The position numbers and the translations under genes were made by a program. Source: Cygnus atratus (Eukaryota; Chordata; Aves; Anseriformes; Anatidae). Taken from it: DNA of 64,000 bases. Shown here in pieces: positions 1 through 11,399 of the stretch (position 1 is the stretch's first letter; the number at the start of each line of letters is the position of its first letter). The notes beneath the pieces were generated by a model. The model had not been told where the DNA came from, did not search any database, and saw nothing but the letters and a program-made list of their open reading frames with translations. The DNA lies in NCBI RefSeq assembly GCF_013377495.2, contig NC_066396.1, forward strand, positions 50,087,443 through 50,151,442. Direction: 5' to 3'.

Positions 1-1240
1 ATGCTTATAATAATGATGGGAGTAACCACAAAATATGTAAGGTATTTCAAAAACATTCAAGTTTTGCAAACATTTCTTGTGGATAAACAGCTATAACTTC
101 TCAGAAAGTAGTAATAAATACAAATACTCCACGCCCAATAACATTGTTGGAACTTATTTTAGCTTCGCACGAGTTTCAAAAGCTAGTAAGATTTTTCTTA
201 GAAACCATAATTCATACACAATATAAATTATTTCTTAACATTATATTTGCAAAAGGAAGCAGTCTCTTAGGGCTTCAAATACTACTGGGAATGAAAGTAA
301 TTTCTCAGAAGTAGTGTTTGGTGTGACCAAACCTGGGGAGTTTCCTAAATTTCTAAACTACAGTATTCAAGAATTCCACAAGTGTACTTTGAGTTCTTGA
401 GCTATTTCACTTATTACAACTGAAGGCATTATTACAAAGATAGCTAGTTTTTGCCTCTAAGTTATCTACCAGTAAATTTAATTTGTCTGACTATTCACCA
501 GCTTTTCAAAGAGCAATTTAACATTATAAGTATTTTCTTAAGGTTGGAAACCTAGCTTATTGCTAAGGTGAGGTTAGTGTGAACTTCTCAATTTCTTAAA
601 AGCCTGCTATGTGTCTTTCCTTGCCCTGATTATATCAAATCTCACTGCTGATGATTTCTTCATTTGGGCTAAATATTATAAGCTGCATATAAACACTATT
701 ACAGTGGGAGAAAGGATACCATAGGAAGCTTTCATTTAGTTTTTTTTACTTCCCAAATCCACAAGACTTCTTTCCCCAACACATTCAGATTGTCATTTAC
801 ACGCTTCCTCTCTCTTCTTGTCTCCCCAAATATATCAATTTTCTTCTTTTTTTCCCATTTGGTCCTGATTATCCCACCTTTGTGTGAGGAGGAGTGGTGC
901 ACATTTCACAGATTCAGTCCCTCTTCTTGAAACTCTGCAAGTCTGAATCAGAATCTACAGCTAAGAGGCTCAAAAGCAACAAGGCTCTTCTACAATCCTA
1001 TTTTGACTCTACTGGGTTTCTGACAATAGTGCTGAGTGCTTCCATATTATCTTAGGCACAGTCTACACTGATGATAGCATCTGCCTGAAAGGAGTTTTAA
1101 ATATTTCGTTATCTTCAAGATTGTAAGGGTCTATTCCCTACATCTTGGGACTATTAAAACAAAATTGAAATAAAAAGTGAGGAAAAGGTGAGCCAGTACT
1201 ATCTATTAGTGTTCAGCACAATGATCCTGGGCCTGTTTAA
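1..1240. other. Intergenic, nothing recognised
   Basis: AT-rich sequence with stop codons in all frames and only short open stretches. I see no exon, RNA gene or identifiable repeat in it. Confidence 0.5.
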
Positions 1241-1242
1241 GA

Positions 1243-1375
1243 GTCACAAAATGGCTGAGGTGGGAAAGAACCTCTGGAGCCCATCTGGTCCAACCACCTT
1301 GCTCAAGCAAGGACACCTAGAGCAGGCTGCCCAGGACCATATCTGGAAAACTAGAGGGAAACACTCTAGCTTTTA
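1243..1375 (-). mobile_element. CR1 LINE 3'-end fragment
   Basis: The stretch reading GGTGGGAAAGAACCTCTGGA, then TGGTCCAACCACCTTGCTCA and GAGCAGGCTGCCCAGGACCA is the antisense of the CR1 3' region. CR1 is the dominant avian LINE and is usually 5'-truncated like this. Only about 130 bp is recognisable and it is clearly diverged. The 68-codon open frame across it comes from the repeat and is not a gene. Confidence 0.75.
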
Positions 1376-1399
1376 TCCTCCAGGAAAATACTAGCGTGG

Positions 1400-4300
1400 G
1401 GGAAAACAGTCTTTCCATCACACACCCTACCCCTGCATTAGATCAGTTACAGGCTAGTGCCAAGTCAATATGCCAAAACTTCAGATTATTGCAATAGGAG
1501 ATACCTGCCTTCTGAAGCCTGTGGTCCAGCTGACAGGTGGCTTTTGTCTCTCTGTTATGGTGATGAGTAAGGACTGATACAGAGACATGTCAGTGTCTCT
1601 GTCTTCACATGGAGCATGTTGTGCAGCTTTAGCAAGGTCTGCCTGAGGGTCATCAGGAAACCCTTTAAGCCTGTCCCCGTGATGTGGAATCCCATACCCC
1701 ACTCACACTGTGGGGGCTGTGGCCCTCTTCTGTGTTCTGCTGTGCAGGATTGTGCCTAGCAAAATACCAGGGTTACAAATTACATTTGGAAGAGTCAGGA
1801 AGAACATTTAAGATGCTGTGCTTCATTCCACAATTAATTCCTGTAAGCAAATTTATTAGGAGCACTTTTTCATCCCTTTCAGTCCTTTGTGAATGTACAG
1901 AAGCCTTTTTCTGGACCGTTTTGCAGGCTGTAACTGTTGATACTATAAACAAAGTTTCCTTAAGACAGATGTCTATGGGACTCCACAAAAAAAGGAAAAA
2001 AAATCCTCAGATTCCTCAAGTATGTCTTAGCAGCTGCAGTAGTTGGCACAGACTATGAGAGCTGTGCAACATTAAATTTTATGGTTTTCTAAGCATTTCA
2101 GGTACCATTTTATACCATTCCATTGTATCAAGCTTTCCATTATTTTTGGCAGTACATCCTAAGGAATGTCTGCTTCATTCAAAAGTAGTGCTTGTGCCAG
2201 TCTCAAACTGGGGTAAAAAAAAAGGAAGATGGGGGTGGGGGGAGCTGTGCATGAAAAGGATATCACGTTCACAAGTCACCCTGTGCTTAAAGCGATGTTC
2301 ACCACATTCACAAAAAAACTCATTTTTAAGGAGATCCTGATTCTTACAGCATTCTGAAATCACTTGGGAAATTCAATGACTTTATTTGCCAGAATTAAAG
2401 GCTTTTCAGAAAACTTCATTCACATAATTGCTTTGTTTTTCTTTGCTGGCTGAAATACTTGTAGGAATCTAAGCATCACTTCTAGATGGAAAGCTGGCTT
2501 CACTCAATTTACAGAAATAAAAAAAAATAATAATCTTAGAATATCTCTATTACTGAAGCACCTGTTTTAGGCAAAGTTGCATAATGTTAGATTTTGGCTT
2601 AAAATGTTTTGTAGCCATCTAAACTGTGTTGGTTTGGATGATATTTAAAGAACTTCTTTAAAGATGTTTCTTAGTTTTATGTCTAGACTTCAGCTCTGAG
2701 GTCACTAAGCAGCTGTGTTTAGTAGCTGTTGGCACACTTTGGTATGTTGGCAGAAGTCTGAATAAGGAAAACGGAAAGTAATGTGCTGCTCGCACTGCTC
2801 TCAGACACTGCTCCGTCAGTTAATAAGGGGTTAATTGTGAAAGGTTTGTAGCTTGTGGCTGTAATCCTGCAACAAGCTATGCAAAACCTTCTTCGGCTTA
2901 GTAACACAATTGCCCAGGTAGGAGATGGGGAAACTGAAGCCAAGCTCCTGGTTTCTGGTCCAGCAGTTCTCCTGGGAGAAACCAGGAGCTGTGAATGCTT
3001 GCACATACTCCAGGCTTAAGGAGGACATCAGAAGGTACATTTGGGTGGGGAACAGGCAAGAGGGGGACACATAGCTCAGGCCACAGCATGGTGGCTGTTG
3101 CTACCCAGAAGGGTTCCTATTTTGCCTTCCTCGTGCTAGCTATTTGTGTACTCCAGGAATAGTCCTGTTGAAATCGTTATGACTGTTCATATGATTATGG
3201 GTCAGCTTGTGTCAGTATGCCAGCACCTGGCCCAAAGGAAAGAGAAAAACATCAATGAGACATTTTTCATTCCAGTTATGGGTAAGGAAAAGGGTGTGCC
3301 TTGCAGTTAGACTACAGTAAGGTCTGCCAGTAAAGTAAATAAGGGTAATGCTGATTATTGCCTGGTGAGGGCTGGCTCCTCATCACCTGCAATGGACTGG
3401 ACAGACCCTAAATAAAGGACAGGTGGGATGAACTCTGTTGTTTCTTATATGAGCTCCCCATACTTTACTGGTGTTATGATGATATGAGGTGGAAATGCAT
3501 TATAAACTGCTCTCTTTTAAAAATCTTGAACATCCACTTGATACACACAGAGAAAAATTAGCAACAATTTGAAAGAAACAACATGGATTTGTCACAAAAG
3601 ATTTACCTGTATTTTTTCTATGCATAATGGTTATTCACCTAATTAATTGGATTTTAGGATCTGAAATAAAGACCTTCATCAGCTCTCCTGTTTTAATTTA
3701 ATCTTTGAAATACTGATTTAATTTTAAAATTTTAAATATTCAGAATAATTTATTTTTCATTCTGAATAGTATGGAACTGTGGAGTTTGACATATTGACAT
3801 GTTTTAAGTGATTATTCCTTTCAGAGTATACATTATCGCAAAAGAAGTAATTTCATACAAAACTTTTGCCCTCAAAACATAATATTTATGAAAAATATTT
3901 ATTTGCTCTTTATTCTATAATTTATGAAAAAAAATCTTTGAAGATATTTCATTATTATTGCAGAATTTGAGAGTGTCTTTTAAAATGGCAGTAATCTGAA
4001 TGCAAATGCATTGATTTAGAAATTCTCCTCTATTATCTTATAAATGAAGAATGTAGTTCCCTCATTTAATGTCTCTATTTTCTTTTTTATTAAGAGTTCT
4101 GTGTATAGATGTAACATTATATCTCCCACTTGTGATGGCCAAAGACTTTGGTGATGTCAGCTTTCCTGTTCATGAGTATAGAGGGATGAAAATAGTGTAG
4201 AAATATCATTCCATCATACCTAGTTAAAAGAAGTTGGTACTTTAACCTCTGCCAAATTATTTGAAGGTATATTCAATAAAAATAGGGGTATAATTTGTAA

Positions 4301-6954
4301 ATATTAGCAACATTATCTGAAGGACAAAAAATGAGAATATGCTTTTTAACAACCTTGCTACTGTTAGCTCAGAATTGGAATTTCTAGAAGTCTTACTAAT
4401 GTACTGACACATATCTTGTGCTTCAATACAGTGCTATTGGTAAAATACAGCACACTAGTATTGAGCGTATAGAAGAGAATTTTCTTGATGCAAGAGTTTA
4501 TACCTTGTCACCATTCAATAGCCACTTGTTTGAATGATGGTTAAAGACGTAAAACTGCTTTAGTCATCATGAGTGATATCCACATGCATGATTGTATCTG
4601 CTTTATAAAGAGTAGCTACTTCAAAGCTTTTGGCAAAAGTACCAACAGATAGCATGACACACACCTGAGGCTACACAAGTTATAACATTCCATAATGTGT
4701 TATGGTGCATAGCAATAGTAGATGTTGAAGGGAAGTGCCTCCTTACAAGCTCAGACTAACCGGCTAAAGAGCTGTGTGTATGTAGGTTTCTCTGTTGGAA
4801 ACTGGTAAGTGAATTACTGTTTTTTTCTACCTATGTGTAAAAGCAAAGTTTTAAGGAATAAAGTCCTTGAAAACTGGAATTTTGAATCCAATTATTTTAT
4901 ATCTGTGAGTTAAAATTATGTTCATTAATAACTTGTCCCTAATTTACTTTAGTTTGCAATTTATTATTATTTTTTTAAATATGTCAGTAGATATAGAATC
5001 AAATTTTGGTAGTATTAATTAAACACAGTCATTTTTCAGATTTATTAGGCAAAGGTACTTGAGCTTCACTTAAGGTGGACAGTTAACAGTTTCTGGACCA
5101 TTGGCTCCCAAATATTTTGCACTGAAATCAGTCTTTAATTTCAGTATTTTTCATGCATCAATGTCCAACTTTACACTTCAGCTAAAAGTCAATTTAATTA
5201 AAATTTAAATACTTTAAATTCACTTCAACAATTAAATGAGATAGAAACTTGTGGAAAAATCTCTTTGGCAACCTGTAGCAACATAATTGGTGGTCTTCAC
5301 ATGCACACAAGTTCTTTTCACCGCTAGGTTCAAACCCATCAGCATGTAACCAGGGGTGAAGAAGTAGTAGGGACTAAACATGAGCTGGAATGGGGAATGC
5401 ATTCTTAAGGAGCTTTGCTTAGTGGCATTAAATGAAGCATGATTTCCAGATGCTTCTTTCAGTCCATGTTCCTGGTGAGCCAGACTCTGATTTGTCTAGC
5501 AGAAGAGAGTCATTCTGCCTGCCTGGTTTTCATAATTCTCTTGGTTCAGGAACTGATATGACTTGTTCTCTGGGATACATCCTTTCCTGCTTCAGACTTC
5601 TCATATAATGTTCAGGACAAGTGCTAATAATTCTTGTCAAAAACTGTTTCAAGCTAGTATTGTGTCCATCTTTGTCAGGACGATATCTCTTGTTGGTCAG
5701 CCTTCTGTGCTCAGGAATTTTTCTGCCAAACAGCTGCAGAAACAGTGCAATTTGTTTACATGGCTGCAAAGGTAAGACAAAGTGCAAGCAAGATGAAATT
5801 CAAGGGAGAAGTTTAGTTTTGTTTTTGAATGAAAATTTAATTACAATGTAGAAGTGCTCAGATGTGCCACCCTAAATTCAGAGGACATTCTTAGCCATAT
5901 TCCTTTCCATTCCATACAGACAACTATTTTGATACATAACAGAAATACTCGTATTATGGAATGGAGGCTTAGCTGACACTTGTATATTCCAGGCTTGAAA
6001 GAAGGCATGAGAAAACTATGGAAGGTGGCAAGGTCAAATGATTGGTAGATACTGGTTGCCTTTTGCTGGTGATTCGTTTCATTCTGTTCTACTGTTTATG
6101 CCAATCTAATGTGACTTCAAAGTTGCCAGCTAGGCAATGTACGAAAGGTCTGTAATCGGTTACACAACTGAGTTGAATATCTGCTCCACTGTGTGCATTT
6201 CACCCATTCCAGGGGTTCCAGTTGTCTTTGTTCACTGTATTGCTCAATGTCCAGCAGTGCACTCACATGCATTTAGCATATGTGAGCATGTTGAAAAGCA
6301 CTCAGTGTTGCTGACTGTAGAATATCTGACATGCTGATTTCAATGCCGTCCACAAGAGCAACAGTTACATTACACAATATATCCATTAATTTCTTTTAAT
6401 CATGTGAGATTTTCAGAATTTTTACCTGTGGGGGAAAAATGTGGGTTTGTATGTCCCTGTATTGTTTGCTTGGTTTTCTTCTTTGTTGAAACTGAAGAAA
6501 AAAAAATAGAGGTCATTTTCATATTGATTTACAATAAAACTACAGAGAACCTGGAATAAATATTGCATATCTTATTCTCTACCATTGGAGAACTAAATTA
6601 ATTTATTTGGAGGTGGGAAGAAAAAATTGCTTCTTACAGGCTTAGAAAACATTTTTGCCATCTGCATTTTTGTTTCCTGCCAGAAGGCAGAAACTGAGTT
6701 TTCAGTTTGCAACAAAAGAACAAACAAATTTGTCCTCCCCAGAATCTGTCATAGTCTTTTAAGCTCTCCTCCTTCAAATTAAAGAGGAGTCTCATACCAA
6801 ATTCCTGGCCACATGTTGAAGTCAGTAGCTGACAGTTAAATAAATTTACAAATTTTAAATATGTGATACATCTTAATTCAGCCATCGACAATGTAATCTA
6901 CATCACTAATTGCATGTGTTTCCGTGGCTCCTGCATATGACAATCTTCTAAATG
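1400..6954. other. Intergenic, no gene or clear repeat recognised
   Basis: AT-rich unique-looking DNA. The few open frames (for example near 1.7-2.0 kb, 2.7-3.1 kb and 5.5-5.85 kb) are short, overlap on opposite strands and match nothing I know. The stretch at 2,700-3,100 is slightly richer in GC but has no convincing exon structure. Confidence 0.45.
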
Positions 6955-7460
6955 AGTAAGTGGATGGCTGTGTGCTTTTTAGGAAAGACAGGCCAGGAAG
7001 GCAAGGTGGTGGAGCAACTGTGAGAGGGCAACTGGAATGTATCAAGCTCTACTAAGGGTGGATGAAGAGCAACTCAAGAGCTTAAGGGTAAGGATTAAAG
7101 GGCAGGCTACCCTGGATGACGCTGTCGTGAGTGTTTACTACAGGTCACCTGATCAGGAGGGAAGTCAAGGAGGCCTTCCACAGACAGCTGGAAGTAGCCT
7201 CACAGTCACGGGCCCTGGTTCTTATGAGGGACTTCAACCACCCTGGTATCTGCTGGAAAGACAGCACAGCTGGGCACAAACAGTCCAAGAGGTTCCTACA
7301 GAGCACTGACGATAATTTTTTGACACAGGTAGCAGAGCCAGTGAGGAGAGGTGCGCTGCTGGACCTTGTATTAACAAACAAAGGACTGGCTGGGGAGTTG
7401 AAGGTTGGGGGCAGCCTTAGCTGCACAGACCATAAGATGGTGGGTTCAGGTTCCTGCATG
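6955..7460 (+). mobile_element. CR1 LINE fragment, ORF2 endonuclease part
   Basis: Sense-strand CR1 ORF2 sequence. Reading across several frameshifts it encodes the apurinic-type endonuclease region: a segment like FRKDRPGRQGGG near 6,980-7,010, then DEEQLKSLRVRIKGQATLDD near 7,065-7,120, VYYRSPDQE near 7,130-7,160, and the DFNHPGICWKDSTAGHKQS block near 7,230-7,290. This order matches the better preserved minus-strand CR1 copies at 19.0-19.6 kb and 43.3-43.9 kb in this window. Frameshifts and missing flanks make it non-functional. It stops where the LTR at 7,461 begins and does not resume after that LTR, so the insertion or a later deletion cut it. Confidence 0.85.
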
Positions 7461-7604
7461 TGTAGTGGGTTTTCATGGCAAGGTTTTGGTAGCAGGGGGG
7501 GCTGCAGGGGTGTTAGTGCCCCATGTTAGGTAAGGGCCAGTTTCAGTCAGCTCCAAAGGGACCCAACACTGGCCAGAGGCAAGTCAGTAAGCAATGTTGT
7601 TTAA

Positions 7605-7700
7605 GTAAATAAATAAAATAAAATAATAAAATAAAATAAAATAAATAAAATAAAATAAAATAAATAAAATAAAATAAAATAAAATAAAATAAAATAAAAT
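7605..7700. repeat. (TAAAA)n/(AAATAAAA)n microsatellite
   Basis: About 95 bp made only of A and T in units of AAAAT with some AAAT, lying inside the LTR. It probably grew by slippage after the LTR inserted. The antisense frame across it is a poly-Phe/Ile/Leu artefact. Confidence 0.95.
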
Positions 7701-7809
7701 GCTGCACAACAGCAGCTGGGAGAGAGAGGAGTAAGAACCAGCCCTGCAGCCCCCAAGGTCGGTGCAGCAGGAGGGCAGGAGGTGCTCCAGGCGAGCAGCA
7801 GCAGTTCCC

Positions 7810-8065
7810 CTGCAGCCCGTGGAGAGGCACCTGGTGGAGCAGGCTGTCCCCCTGCAGCCCATGGGTCCTACACGGAGCAGATATCCACGCTGTAGCCCGT
7901 GGAGGAGCCCCCCGTGGAGCAGGTGGCTGTGGCCTGGAGGAGGCTGCGGCCCATGGAGAGCCCCCGCCGGAGCAGGCCCCGGGCCGGAGCTGCAGCCCGT
8001 GGAGAGGAGCCCACGCAGGAGCAGGGGGTCTGGGGGGAGCTGCTGCCCGTGGGGGACCCGTGCTG
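7810..8065. repeat. Imperfect ~36-bp GC-rich tandem array
   Basis: At least six degenerate units can be read, each starting with CTGCAGCCCGTGGAG or a near variant (CTGCAGCCCATGG, CTGTAGCCCGTGGAGG, CTGCGGCCCATGGAGAG, CTGCTGCCCGTGGGGG) and ending with GGAGCAGG. Unit length is about 30-40 bp. The array is part of the LTR and explains the long open frames on both strands here, because a GC-rich repeat lacks stop codons. Confidence 0.8.
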
Positions 8066-8124
8066 TAGCCATTTGCTCCTGACGGATGGACCCCGTGGTA
8101 CAGAGCTATGTGGGAGCAGTTAAT

Positions 8125-11100
8125 TTGTCCCCTACTTCTTCCTGGACCTTAAATTTATGAATAGAGAGGATAAGATGATGGGAGAGGATGAACAACCTAA
8201 TTTCTCAAGAGCAGGTACAGTAGGTCTTTCAGAGAAGAGCTGGTTAATCTTCTGCTCTCCCCATGCAGCATTTCCAATTCTTTTCATACTGTCTTTTGTG
8301 CTGGAGAGAAATGTTTTAAATTAATATTTTAACTAGACCACAAAACTTATCCATCTCTCCCATGTTCTTCCATGTCCAATTAACCAACTTTCCTCTACCT
8401 CTCAAAGAGAGAACATAGAAGTAGCAAACTTCCAACAGATAAAGTAATACGTAATTAAAGTGCATGTAGAATAAGGAAAGAGTAAAGAAATGTTACAGGA
8501 AGTGGAGAAATATATCATAAATACAAATAAGGTTAAAAATAATTATATACGGGACAGCATTTTTTCCATAACTACTGCTTGAAAAAAAAAAAAAAAAAGA
8601 CTATAAATTTCTTGCCAAATATTTTTTCTTCAATTCAAATATATATACTATGTTGAGTTTTCACTGTCATTTTTCTGCATCTTTCCCGTAATTACTCTGC
8701 ATTATTAATCATGTCTTTGATTTTTCTGTTGTTGTTGTTAGTTTTCTTTCATTCTTTATTTCTCAATTTCCTTTCTCTGTGTTCTAGATAATCTAGATTA
8801 TCTGTGTTTCTAGTCTTCATTTCCTTTGCGTCCATTTGGTGACTAGTAAACAGCCTAACTGAAGCAAAAGGGAACAAGTTATCCCAGTTGTGATATAGTA
8901 CTGTTAGGAAGGATACCAGAGACAAAGTTAAGGTATTTAACTTTATAATTCTATATCTTTAATATTGTACTTTTAAAAGGTTGAACGTAAAATAGCGATA
9001 ACCTTTCACTAGCATTTCAAAAGGCACAATGGTAAATGCATTACTATGAATAGTTCATTACAGTAAAAGAAGTGTCAGTTTGCCCAGCCATGAGGTTAAG
9101 ATGCTGTTCATGTTTGAGGATACATCATAAGAATATGATAGATAAATGAATGACTTAAATTAATCTGATAGATTTTACGATTGTATTAGGAAGGTGCTGT
9201 CTTCTAGTTTTTTTTCCATAAACGGTTTTGAAATTGCCTTTTCCCCATATTTTTGTGTTTATTTTCCTCTGGAAAGACTGTAAATATTTATATTTTCAAT
9301 GGCTTTTTTTCTGCTCAACAACAACAAAACAAATCAAACAAACAAACAAACAAAAAACAAACAAACACTTCTCTCTAGTTCACTGCAGCAGAATGGTACC
9401 TTACTTTATATTTTTGTATTAGACTGTATCCCTCTAAACATCAATATTGTGATCTCTCACCTTACTTCATTATGAAAAATGAAAAGAAATCAGAGTAGTA
9501 CTACTAGCGTATGCTTTTCAATCACAGTTAAAAAAAAAAAAAAGGTAGTTGTATCACTTTCCATCCCTGTCTGTCTTGCAAGTAGAGATTATGAAGTGTG
9601 TTGGAGAGAATTCTCCTCTCAGTGGCTGGCATAAGCAAAGTGTGTTTGAGGGGGGGGGATGGGTGTTTCCAGATACTGATGCTTCTTACTGGATGAGCAA
9701 GCTTTCAATAACTCTTAAGAATACTGTAGTAATGCTCTTTTAAAGAAAGATTGAAATTATCTGCTTGCAATAACTTTGTGCCAGCTGATTTTTTGTGTAG
9801 AAATGCTGAATGGTCTATGACATGCTATGCTGAAGTTGGTATACAAGATCCTTTCTTAGCAGGATTTAAATTTGACTATGGAGTGGATAGTGTGAGTTTT
9901 GATTATGGCTAGCAGAACTTGCAAGAAAAATAAATAAATCACACATGTACACAACATGTAGCTGCTGCATACCTGCATTCATACCGTATAGTGCCTAATA
10001 CACCATGCCCCACTGGGGCTGTTAGACCATGCTTCTTCTCCAGTGTCATCTGTTCTACTCCCCCAGTCACAGAACACAGAACACTACCACCAGATTTGGC
10101 ATGAATGCACACAGATGTCTGCAAGTCTCAGTGGAAATACCAAAAACTCAAGTAATGAAAAATAGACATTACAAAGTAGTAGAAAATACTTAATAAGGAG
10201 CAATTGTACATTGGCATAAAAAATGGAATAGATGGCCTAATCACTTTTTTATTTCTTTTTATTTTACTATTCATTACAATTGCTACTCCACTACTTTTTG
10301 AATGGCACTGAGTCACTCTGTTATGACCAGAAGTGGGCCCTCTGGAGCAAGGCTGAGTCATGTGAGCCAACTGGTGTGCAGGAGCTTGGACTGAGTTTTA
10401 GCGTTGCTAGGGCTTAACGAAAGACCAAGGTCTCCAGAGCTGTCATCTTGACCCTTTACAAACACAGTTAAAATTGTTGTGATACCACAAATTAACAGCA
10501 TCTATTGTTCTATGTAGTACCAACGTTGTGGTTCTACATAGAACAAGTACTTTTGTAGCCTCCACTGAGTTTAAAGTCCCCTTCTATAGAAACAGTGTTT
10601 ATGTTTTGAAACTGATAAATGTGCAAAACTATAGCCTAGCTATAGGGCTATATGTAATTGCTCCCACCCATGGTCCCAACTCAGCAGTGAAGCACAGCTC
10701 TGGTGCAGGATTTGAAGGTGTTCATCACCACCCCAGGTAGTGCAGCAGCGCTCCCATTGCCCTCACTCTCTCAGCTGCTTGCAAAAGTTCAGTCCCTTGT
10801 ATTTTGATTCTTTGTATTCCTCAAAATTTGTAGTTGACTGTGCCTTAAGAAAAACATATTTTAGGATTATGGAACACTGAAATGTCAAGGTAATATGGAG
10901 CTCTCTCTCTCTCTAAAACAGATGGTGAGTCAAGCTATCAGCATTTTTTACACCTACGTAGACATAAGAGATAAAAAAACTTACGAGCGTTTAGTTCAAT
11001 GTTACAAGTAACTTACTGCTACTGGAAATTACTGCCTAGAAAGACCCCACACCCACACACTTAGCTGTCTTCAGTAAAACTGAAGATTCGGGATTCTTCT

Positions 11101-11250
11101 CTGTGTATGCATTTTTCTCTGCTTAAGTTTATGTATTCAAGACAGTTATTCATAGTTCCTGAATTCAGTTACTGGAGACAGAATGCACTAATGAAATCTC
11201 ATCTGAACTGGCTGTGCACTCACTATCTTGGATGATTTCAAGGTCAGTAA
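8125..11250. other. Intergenic, simple repeats only
   Basis: AT-rich DNA without a recognisable gene. It contains A-runs (about 8,581-8,598 and 9,531-9,543), an (AAAC)n-like stretch at 9,320-9,365 and a short G-run near 9,650. Small open frames at 9.2, 9.55 and 10.5 kb are within chance expectation. Confidence 0.5.
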
Positions 11251-11254
11251 GACA

Positions 11255-11392
11255 GAAGTGATAAATGAGTTACAATGACTCAAAACCAATAAATCCTGAA
11301 GTCCAGATGGGTTTTATCCAAGGTTGTTAAAAGATACTATGAAAGAAGAATGTAGACTGGTGGCAGTAATCCTGGAAAATTAAATTATTGTG
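11255..11392 (+). mobile_element. Ancient CR1-like LINE ORF2 remnant
   Basis: One frame reads EVINELQ, stop, LKTNKS, stop, SPDGFYPRLLKDT. This is the conserved block just before the reverse-transcriptase core of CR1, which appears as KSMGPDGIHTRVLRELAEE in the intron-2 copy of this window. Two stops in about 30 codons and the low similarity show that it is old. Nothing convincing remains on either side. Confidence 0.6.
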
Positions 11393-11399
11393 AGGAGGT

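Larger units (their letters stand above)
7461..8122 (+). mobile_element. Truncated endogenous-retrovirus LTR
   Basis: Starts with TGTAGTGGGTTTTCATGGCA inside the CR1 fragment and continues through the AAGGTTTTGGTAGCAGGGG and CTGCACAACAGCAGCTGGGA blocks that I recognise from a common family of bird ERV LTRs. It includes an A/T microsatellite (7,605-7,700) and a GC-rich repeat array (7,810-8,060). The U3-like start is present. The right part, with the expected AATAAA and the CA end, is missing, and the sequence breaks off near GGGAGCAGTT at about 8,121. The family assignment is from memory of the motif order. The alternative is an unclassified GC-rich repeat. Confidence 0.6.

Noticed and set aside
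7584..8072. 162-codon minus-strand frame and overlapping plus-strand frames
   Set aside because: The frames come from the tandem array and the A/T microsatellite in an LTR. The Phe/Ile/Leu tail is a translation of the microsatellite.
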